Source: Aricia agestis (taxonomy: Eukaryota; Arthropoda; Insecta; Lepidoptera; Lycaenidae). Taken from it: 64,000 nucleotides of DNA. The position numbers and the translations under genes are program-made. Positions within the stretch are counted from its first letter, which is position 1. Every line of letters begins with the position of its first letter. The stretch lies in NCBI RefSeq assembly GCF_905147365.1, contig NC_056409.1, forward strand, positions 11,847,001 to 11,911,000. The letters run 5' to 3'. This document shows positions 55,704-64,000 of this stretch, piece by piece. Under the pieces are notes generated by a model. The model did not search any database. It saw only the letters and a list, made by a program, of their open reading frames with translations, and was not told where the DNA came from.

Positions 55704-56064
55704 ATTTTTTAACAAAAAATTAAAACCGACTTCCAAGGTAAAAACAATAAGAATATTAACTAAAAAGTATTAAATAATTCTTTCTCTAATAGTGCCAACT
55801 ATTTCTGTACATATTATAGTCTTCACTACTTTGAAGTCGGTACCAGTCCCAAATATTTCAGATATTCTGACATTGACTGAAGTCATGGTTTAATTAGCTA
55901 GTACCGACTTCAAAGTAGTGAAGACTATAATATGTACAGAAATAGTTGGGATTTTGACGAATTCTGGAAAAGGCACTATTAGAGAAAGAATTATTTAATA
56001 CTTTTTAGTTAATATTCTTATTGTTTTTACCTTGGAAGTCGGTTTTAATTTTTTGTTAAAAAAT
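55704..56064. mobile_element. Foldback element with ~140-160-bp arms
   Basis: ATTTTTTAACAAAAAATTAA followed by AACCGACTTCCAAGGTAAAA at the left pairs with the right arm ending TTTTTGTTAAAAAAT. The arms are 55704-55843 and 55901-56064. The right arm has about 24 extra bases (TTTTGACGAATTCTGG within) that the left lacks. The centre is CATTGACTGAAGTCATGG. No TSD could be set because both ends lie in A/T runs. Confidence 0.85.
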
Positions 56065-56070
56065 AAAAAA

Positions 56071-56572
56071 AACTACTTGCTAGATCTCGTTCAAACCAAT
56101 TTTCGTTGGTAGTTTTTATAGTAATCTACATCATGTATTATTTTTAGACTTATCATGCCCCCTACTTTAGAAGTTAGAAAATTTTTCCACTTTGGAAGAG
56201 TCTCTCTCGCAAACTATTCAGGTTACAAAAACATTATAATATAAGAAACTTCAATATGATTTTTAAAGACCTATCCATAGATACCTCACACGCATAGGTT
56301 AGATGGAAGAAAACATATTTGTTGGTTTAAGGTTTACCATTTATGACGTATAAAAAAACTACTTGCTAGATCTCGTTCAAACTAATTTTCGTTGGTAGTT
56401 TTTATAGTAATGTACATCATGTATTATTTTTAGACTTATCATGCCCCTACTTTTGGAAGAGTCTCTCTCGGAAACTATTCAGGTTAGAAAAAAATTATAC
56501 TAGAAACCTCAATATGATTTTTGGAGACCTATCCATAGATACCCCACATGCATAGGTTAGATGACAAAATTT
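56071..56572 (+). repeat. Tandem duplication inside family C
   Basis: ACTACTTGCTAGATCTCGTT, GGTAGTTTTTATAGTAAT, AGACTTATCATGCCCC, GAAGAGTCTCTCTCG, ACTATTCAGGTTA and GACCTATCCATAGATACC occur in the same order twice. The second copy is shorter, with several substitutions, so the duplication is not recent. Confidence 0.85.
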
Positions 56573-56819
56573 TTTTTTTGTTTCAGTTGTACTTATGGGG
56601 ACCCCTAAATTTTTTATAATTTTTCCATGTTTGTATCAAAATCTTAAGGCGGTTCACAGATTACATCGACTTACCAAGTTTCAAAAGTATACCTCTTATA
56701 GTTTCGGAGAAAAGTGGCTGTGACATACGGACGGACAGGCAGACAGACAGACAGACAGACATAACGAATCTATAAGGGTTCTGTTTTTTGCCATTTGGCT
56801 ACGGAACCCTAAAAAAAGG

Positions 56820-57930
56820 AATATCTTAGACTGCACTCTTTTCTATTATAAAATTGTGCAATTATTAGTATTAACAAAATTCCTTAACAAATGATTTAAA
56901 AATAAAAAACATCCTTAAGAAAATGTTTTCCTTTTTGTTCATCTCATTAGCATCTTCAAAAAATTTGCCTTTTTATTTTTTAGATAAAATTCAAATGCTG
57001 AGAAGACAATTATAATATATTAGACGTCTGATTACAATTTGAGTGAGCTATCTAAAGAATTACGAAAATATCGGACCTTCAAATTGTTGATGGTGATGAA
57101 CGTATTAGTGGTACGAACGGTTAATCCCATAACACTTCCATAAGCCCCATGTTTGTAACTCGATAAAATATTACGATTAATCCTAATTCTAATTAAGCCG
57201 TCGCAGATGACACCTGCTCCTTACATCTAGATAGGGCTGACGGGGGTTTCGCACCGAGAGCTCGTTCGTTACGTTTTGTGATATAATTATTTATATACAA
57301 TCATTTATTTGTACGACCTTTGTCTGCTTTACGAGATTAAACTGGCGTATATTTTGTCGGTAGTTTATTTATTAGTGGAGTATTTTTGAAAAGTTGCTTT
57401 TTTAGCGAAAGAGTTACTTTTTTCTTACTGCTTGTCTACTTTTCAGCGCAAGTTAGTAAACAATAAGGAGTTCATATACAGTGTAGTTAAGGTGTTCTGT
57501 GTATTTTATAACATTTGAAATAAAATACGACAGTATCGTATATTCGTTATTTTTGGAGGCAATTTTCTCTTAATAATTTTTCATTGTTTTCAATTTGAAT
57601 TTATAAAACAAGCCGCACAATAGGATATTCTAAAACCATTGACATTGACTTTATTGTCCCGCTAGTAAAATTCTAGAATGATCCGACCACTTGTCATTCA
57701 CATTCAAATAAAATAAATTCTAGAGCTAGCCAGCCCATTATTTTGTTTACGTATTCCACATATTTGGCAGCTCACCAAGCTACTATCAAACCCTCGGCGA
57801 TACAACATACTAGCTCGTCCTCAAGACAAGGTTAATAGATTTATCTAATTTCTTCAGTAGCTGTGTAACATTAGATTTGGAACATGTTGCATAAATTGAA
57901 AAAGTAAAACGTGCATCACACATTGATAAG
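56820..57930. other. Repeat-poor stretch, no gene recognised
   Basis: AT-rich with a GC-balanced patch at 57120-57250 containing GATTAATCCTAATTCTAATT and CGTCGCAGATGACACC. It could be regulatory DNA but nothing shows this directly. Confidence 0.35.
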
Positions 57931-57935
57931 TAAAG

Positions 57936-58612
57936 GTACAAGTTGGAAGCCGGCTACATGAAGTTGCAGCAGACGATGTGTTGACGCGACACTACTGGTT
58001 TCTATGTATTTATATGAATAAGTGTCGCTAGGGAGTTTTGCCGGGAATGTAAAAGAGTGATGTTGTGTTTTTGTAAAATTTTCCTAAAATTGTGTTATCT
58101 GGGTTTTTAATGTGTAATATTGGTAGGATATTAACTATTAAATATTCGTTATCGCACACAAGTGTAGGAAAGTAATGCAATATCCAGAAACGTGCTATTA
58201 ATTTGTGTCTCCAAAACTCCATTGAAAGTTTCAGTAAAGCGTCTACCACTAAAGTGGTAGATGCTTTAGTGAAACTGAATCGATCGACTTGACTGCTTGA
58301 CTGTATTGACTTTATACTTAGACATTGACTAAACTTTAGACCTGACGGAACTGACGATATAGAAAATCGATGATGAAAATTGTATTATGGAATATTGTTT
58401 TCCCGCCATAATATACTCGACACTGGCCATGGTTATATAGCCGAAGATATACGAGTATAAGAAAAAAAAGTGTCGCTACCTTCGTGTCGCTAGCTTTGTA
58501 TCGCTATCTGCGGAGGGCATTTCATTGAAATACATAGATATCAGTAGAGTAGTGTCGCGACGACACGTCGTCTGCGGTTGCTTCATGTCGTCGCTGCCAA
58601 CCGGCACCTTAT
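57936..58612. mobile_element. Inverted-end element ~680 bp
   Basis: GGAAGCCGGCTACATGAAGT-TGCAGCAGACGATGTG and GACGCGACACTACTGG at the left are answered by AGTAGTGTCGCGACGACACG, TCGTCTGCGGTTGCTTCATG and AACCGGCACCTT at the right. GTGTCGCTAG / CTAGCGACAC words follow as inner pairs. A short hairpin lies at 58230-58278 (GTCTACCAC TAAA GTGGTAGA). It is noncoding. Confidence 0.7.
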
Positions 58613-59088
58613 TAGGATCATTGTTGGTTCTTGATTACAATTTTAGTTTATACCTATTTGGTTTATTGATAACGTAACGCTTTTTATGACGTTCAGCTAA
58701 TCATTCCAAGGCGGTATAAAAGTTACAAGGAATTTCTTAAGGTAGCCTCAAAGGTTCTCAAAATTAAACCGATGTTATTATAAATTCCACAAAAATAGAT
58801 AAAAGAAAAGGTATTCTGATAAACGTTCATTTTGTAAAAGGGATCAAAGATATTATTTATTGGCGGAGAGCCGATTAGGCAATAAATTATGAAATTTCCC
58901 TAAGTTTGCTTTTATTGATTATTATCAAGGCATATTGGGAGCATCCGTTTTTAAATTTTGCCTAATCGGTTAAAAGCAGGAACTTTAATAAACTTTTTCG
59001 GTAGAAAGCAGTTGTTTTTATATTTTTAATGAAATCGTTAGACTGTAAACAAATTTATGTACTTTTTTTATAGGACGTGTATTCTTAT

Positions 59089-59573
59089 AGATGCCATTAT
59101 CAATTGTGGCGATGATAAAAGTACTATTAAATGAATCGACGGCTCTTTATATAACAGATTTACCGTTCGCTAATATAGAGATTCGAATAAATCAATATAT
59201 CACCCGAGGTGAACGATATCGATAGTAATCGCTTCACAATCGAGTAATTGCTTCGCGAGAACTTGTGTTACTACTTACTAGTTTAATTAATTGATAATAT
59301 TGTATTTCGACTCTGCTTTGATATGGAAATATTAATTATGTTGAGATATTTACGATCTGCTATATGCATGCTTCATAGCAAAATATATCCTCATCAACAC
59401 ACGAAGCGATTACTCGATTGTGTCCTGATTACTTTCGATATCGTTCACCTCGGGTGATATATTGATTTATTCGAATCCCTAATTTTAGCGAACGGTAAAT
59501 CTGTTATATAACGAGCCGTCGATTCATTTAATGGTACTTTTATCATCGCCACAATCGATAATGGTATCTGTAC
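59089..59573. mobile_element. Long inverted-repeat element (~170-bp arms)
   Basis: AGATGCCATTATCAATTGTG, GCGATGATAAAAGTACTATT, ACAGATTTACCGTTCGCTAA, CCCGAGGTGAACGATATCGA and ACAATCGAGTAAT in the left arm are matched in inverse order by the right arm 59402-59573. Arms are about 170 bp with scattered differences and the unpaired centre is about 145 bp. A nonautonomous DNA element is likely. Confidence 0.88.
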
Positions 59574-59937
59574 GTCTAATAAAAATGATTAATACGGGCC
59601 GAGGAAGCGTCCACTCCGCCTGATAGATGGCCGGATGTGCGGGGATGTACTTGTTTTGTTTTATGCCTTTCCAATACCAGCGGAAGTTGTTTAAAAGATT
59701 GTTTCGAATCACTCTTTTACTGCTTCATATTTTTCAGCGGAATATTAAAAATGTACATCGTTAGCGAACACTTAAGTTATTAAAAATATGAACAGCGATT
59801 TGATATGAAACGCTAAAGTGATTGAGTAAAAAATTAATGATTATAAAAGTGGTAAACTTTTTTATGAGCCTTTAGGAATAACTAGTGTATGAAGTGGCAC
59901 AATATGCTACTTAGGAGATATTACAAGTTTTTTTAAT

Positions 59938-60240
59938 GAAAATAAGGGGGCAAACGAGCAAACGGGTCACCTGATGGAAAGCAACTTCCGTCGCCCATGG
60001 ACACTTGCAGCATCAGAAGAGCTGCAGGTGCGTTGCCGGCCTTTTAAGAGAGAAACGGGTAACAGGGGAGGGGAGGGTAGGGAAGGAAATAGGGTAGGGG
60101 ATTGGGCCTCCGGTAAACTCACTCACTCGGCGGAACACAGCGCAAGCGCTGTTTCACGCCGGTTTTCTGTGGGAACGTGGTATTTCTCCGGTCGAGCTGG
60201 CCCGTTCGTGCCGAAGCGTGGCTCTCCCACGTATATTAAA
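59938..60240 (+). mobile_element. Repeat family E, full copy
   Basis: AAATAAGGGGGCAAACGAGC, GGTCACCTGATGGAAAGCAA, CGCCCATGGACACTTGCAGC, GGTGCGTTGCCGGCCTTTTA, an A/G-rich GGGGAGGGGAGGGTAGGG tract, GCCTCCGGTAAACTCACTCA, GCGCTGTTTCACGCCGGTTT, ATTTCTCCGGTCGAGCTGGC and CGTGGCTCTCCCACGTATA. It shows what the 13.7-14.6-kb copy looked like before interruption. The long open frame across it is a compositional artefact. Confidence 0.85.
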
Positions 60241-60659
60241 TATCATTAACTATAGTACAGATAGTAGAGTATATGTACTTCCAACCAATTAATTTAAATA
60301 AAAAGCTGCATGTTTTATTATATTTGAGAACATATTATTTCATGCGCGATAAGCCTTAAAGGTTTTAAACATTAAACATGAATTATGTCGCACAACAAAT
60401 AAATAACTTTAATTAAAGTCTTCCATATATTGTAATTTAAATTATTCGATACAGAAGTCAGTCGTTATCAATTAATATTTATTCTCTCGTATATTTTATG
60501 CCGCGGTTATGTTTCCGTGTGCGCCATCAGTCACGGGCTGTCGACGGAGAATTACAACTTTTGTTACTGATACGGCGTTAATTACTTTTTGTTATAATTT
60601 CTTACCTAAAGACATTATGTTGGGCTACAAAAAACGTGTAGGTTTGATCACCCTTTGAC

Positions 60660-60882
60660 CTGAGTTGGTAACGGGAATCAGGGCCTCCGTAAGGTCTACG
60701 GATTTTAGCGCCCCTTTAGGCAAATTTTTTGGGAACTTGGTTTTGGCGCCCCTAGAGGATGGCGCCTGTGTGCATTGCACACATTGCATATATGGTAGCG
60801 GGGGCCCTGACGGGAATGACAAGAAGTACCTAATAACTTATTATGTACTTCTTGTCATTCCCGTTACCAATTCAGTAGTAAG
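60660..60882. mobile_element. Inverted-end element with short inner hairpin
   Basis: TTGGTAACGGGAATCAGGGC at the left pairs with ATTCCCGTTACCAATTCAG at the right. Near the right end GACAAGAAGTACCTAATA and TTATTATGTACTTCTTGTC form a hairpin at 60819-60858. CCCTTTAGGCAAATTTTTTG and GGCGCCCCTAGAGGATGGCG lie inside. Confidence 0.6.
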
Positions 60883-60889
60883 ATATTAC

Positions 60890-63082
<2,193 letters not shown>

Positions 63083-63857
63083 CAGATTCGCGAACGCGAA
63101 TGCGATTGCGAATATTTATCTTCAACATTCGCGAATGCGAATGCGAATATTTTAAAATTTCAAAAAAATCGCGCGTAAAATGTTCGACAGGTTTGACGTT
63201 TCGTGTCGGCTATGTTTAAATTGAACATAACCGAACCGATATTGCTTATAGTCTGTCAAGAAAGTGAAGAAATTAAAAAGTGGCAACATCGTAGTGTCAT
63301 CCCATTTTTCTTACATTGATTTGAAAGGGAAAGACACTAAGATGTTGCCACTTTTTAATTTCTTCACTTTCTTGACAGACTTTAATTGAATGAATTTAGT
63401 CACAGAAAGTTCATTCTAAAAGTTTTGTTTTGTTTTGAGGTTAGTTTTATGTTTTATGTTTCAAGTAAGTAATTGTTTAGTTTTTTAAGTAAATAGAAAT
63501 TGTAAACTTTATTTAAGAATGATAGTAAAGTAATAATATACTACTTAATGAATGCAAACCTTACATAGTTGTAACAAGGCTGATTAATGTTAGATTTGAT
63601 AAGATCTCTGAAGTTCTTTTTTCATAAATGACTAATGAGGCTTTAATTTACAATGTAGAAGTATGATTTAATCAAAATATCTAAGTGTTATCTATTGTAT
63701 TATTATATTATTTCAAATGCATGCATATAATAATTTCCTTTTTGATTATTAAAACATTCGCTAAATATTCGCATAATTTTTGCGAACGCGAATACGAATA
63801 TTGAAAAATACGCGGATATTTGCGAATGCGAATGCGAATATCCGTTACATCACTAAT
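63083..63857. mobile_element. Element with GCGAAT-repeat ends (hAT-like?)
   Basis: The left end has GATTCGCGAACGCGAATGCG, GCGAATATT and CATTCGCGAATGCGAATGCG; the right end has TTTGCGAACGCGAATACGAA and TTTGCGAATGCGAATGCGAA-TATCCGTTACATCACTA. The right end inverted begins TAGTGATGTAACGG, and TATATATA-type words flank both ends. That combination recalls hAT-type ends with an 8-bp duplication (inference). No transposase is present and the left end lacks the TAGTGATG word. Confidence 0.6.
63250..63381. mobile_element. 132-bp foldback MITE, 41-bp perfect ends
   Basis: AGTCTGTCAAGAAAGTGAAG and AAATTAAAAAGTGGCAACAT-C at the left (63250-63290) are the exact inverse of 63341-63381. Inner TAGTGTCATCCC / GGGAAAGACACTA pair further. 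It is nested inside 63083-63857. Confidence 0.92.
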
Positions 63858-63862
63858 ATATA

Positions 63863-64000
63863 TAGTGTTTAACAAAAATAAGTGATAATACTTTAGGGTG
63901 TGTACGTGTTCCTTGTAGAGAATTCACTGTGAAAGTAGCAGCTCTGAAAGGCGAAACATTTTTTTCACTTTTGTATGGGCAAGGGCCCGAGCGTCACGAG
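63863..64000. mobile_element. Foldback MITE F4, cut by window end
   Basis: GTTTAACAAAAATAAGTGAT, GGGTGTGTACGTGTTCCTTG and GTGAAAGTAGCAGCTCTGAA match the left arm of F1, and TATGGGCAAGGGCCCGAGCG is its centre. The right arm lies beyond the window. It follows TATATA, as the TA target predicts. Confidence 0.88.

Larger units (their letters stand above)
54163..56815 (+). mobile_element. Long family C element, interrupted
   Basis: It starts AAAAAACCGGCCAAGTGCGA and GAAGGGTTCCGCAGC and ends with a (CAGA)n run, GAATCTATAAGGGTTCTGTT and GGCTACGGAACCCTAAAAAA. In between are family D copies (54250-55570), a SINE-type end (55145-55185) and a foldback element (55704-56064). A segment with ACTACTTGCTAGATCTCGTT occurs twice (about 56080 and 56357). 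No transposase or RT frame is visible. Confidence 0.65.

Noticed and set aside
59974..60249. 91-residue frame (and the 62-residue frame at 13737-13925)
   Set aside because: Both translate repeat family E copies in the same manner. The shared peptide reflects the repeat, not a gene.

Overview
This window looks like a piece of a lepidopteran (butterfly or moth) nuclear chromosome. It is AT-rich and non-bacterial, and nearly everything recognisable is a transposable element or simple repeat. The lepidopteran call rests on dispersed families that I recognise from that order: the GGCCAAGTGCGAG...GGAACCCTAAAAA family, the GCTTTTGCCCGCGGCTTCG tail family, the CCATACTAATATTATAAATG...TCTGTCT family, the GGGGGCAAACGAGCAAACGG family, and a tRNA-related SINE. 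No complete host protein gene, rRNA, tRNA gene, CRISPR array or operon-like structure was found. The only substantial coding sequence is the reverse transcriptase of a 5'-truncated non-LTR retrotransposon (ORF 2355-3575). A short fragment at 28009-28169 could be the last exon of a gene or the tail of a retroelement protein. The window is therefore probably intergenic or inside a very long intron.

Layout. 1-4.6 kb: a dispersed repeat with a (TA)n tail, a 124-bp TAA-flanked MITE, and a 19-bp minisatellite of 24 units split by the LINE. 4.7-6.45 kb: a compound element with inverted ends. 7.3-8.9 kb: two copies of a TA-flanked foldback MITE, one sitting inside a long (TA)n array. 13.7-14.6 kb: a 518-bp near-perfect foldback insertion, with a 15-bp target duplication, inside an older repeat. 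16.9-18.3 kb: several copies of one TCTG-rich family, one carrying a 156-bp MITE with a clean empty-site reconstruction, plus a perfect 68-bp palindrome. 19.5-22.4 kb: three copies of one tail family and a 79-bp MITE. 22.7-25.9 kb: SINE, family-C repeat, and GC-rich tandem modules with C/G-run hairpins. 26-39 kb: scattered fragments, several MITEs, a SINE, and two abutting MITEs at 38829-39182. 41.3-43.3 kb: a perfect 174-bp palindrome centred on a (TA)n tract, another foldback MITE, and a GC-rich modular block. 45.2-46.2 kb: a 211-bp segment present twice with no difference seen by eye. 51.1-52.4 kb: nested inverted-repeat elements. 54.1-56.8 kb: one long repeat broken up by other insertions. 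57.9-59.6 kb: two long inverted-repeat elements. 59.9-60.2 kb: a fuller copy of the repeat split at 14 kb. 62.9-64 kb: a long (TA)n tract, an element with arrays of GCGAAT motifs, and a MITE cut by the window end.

The elements do not act together as a pathway. The coherent picture is layered transposition: retroelement tails that seed (TA)n tracts, TA- and TAA-flanked nonautonomous elements that land in them or in older repeats, and several long palindromes that imply foldback or template-switching events. All repeat boundaries were read by eye. Family names are descriptive, and superfamily assignments from target-site duplications are inference.
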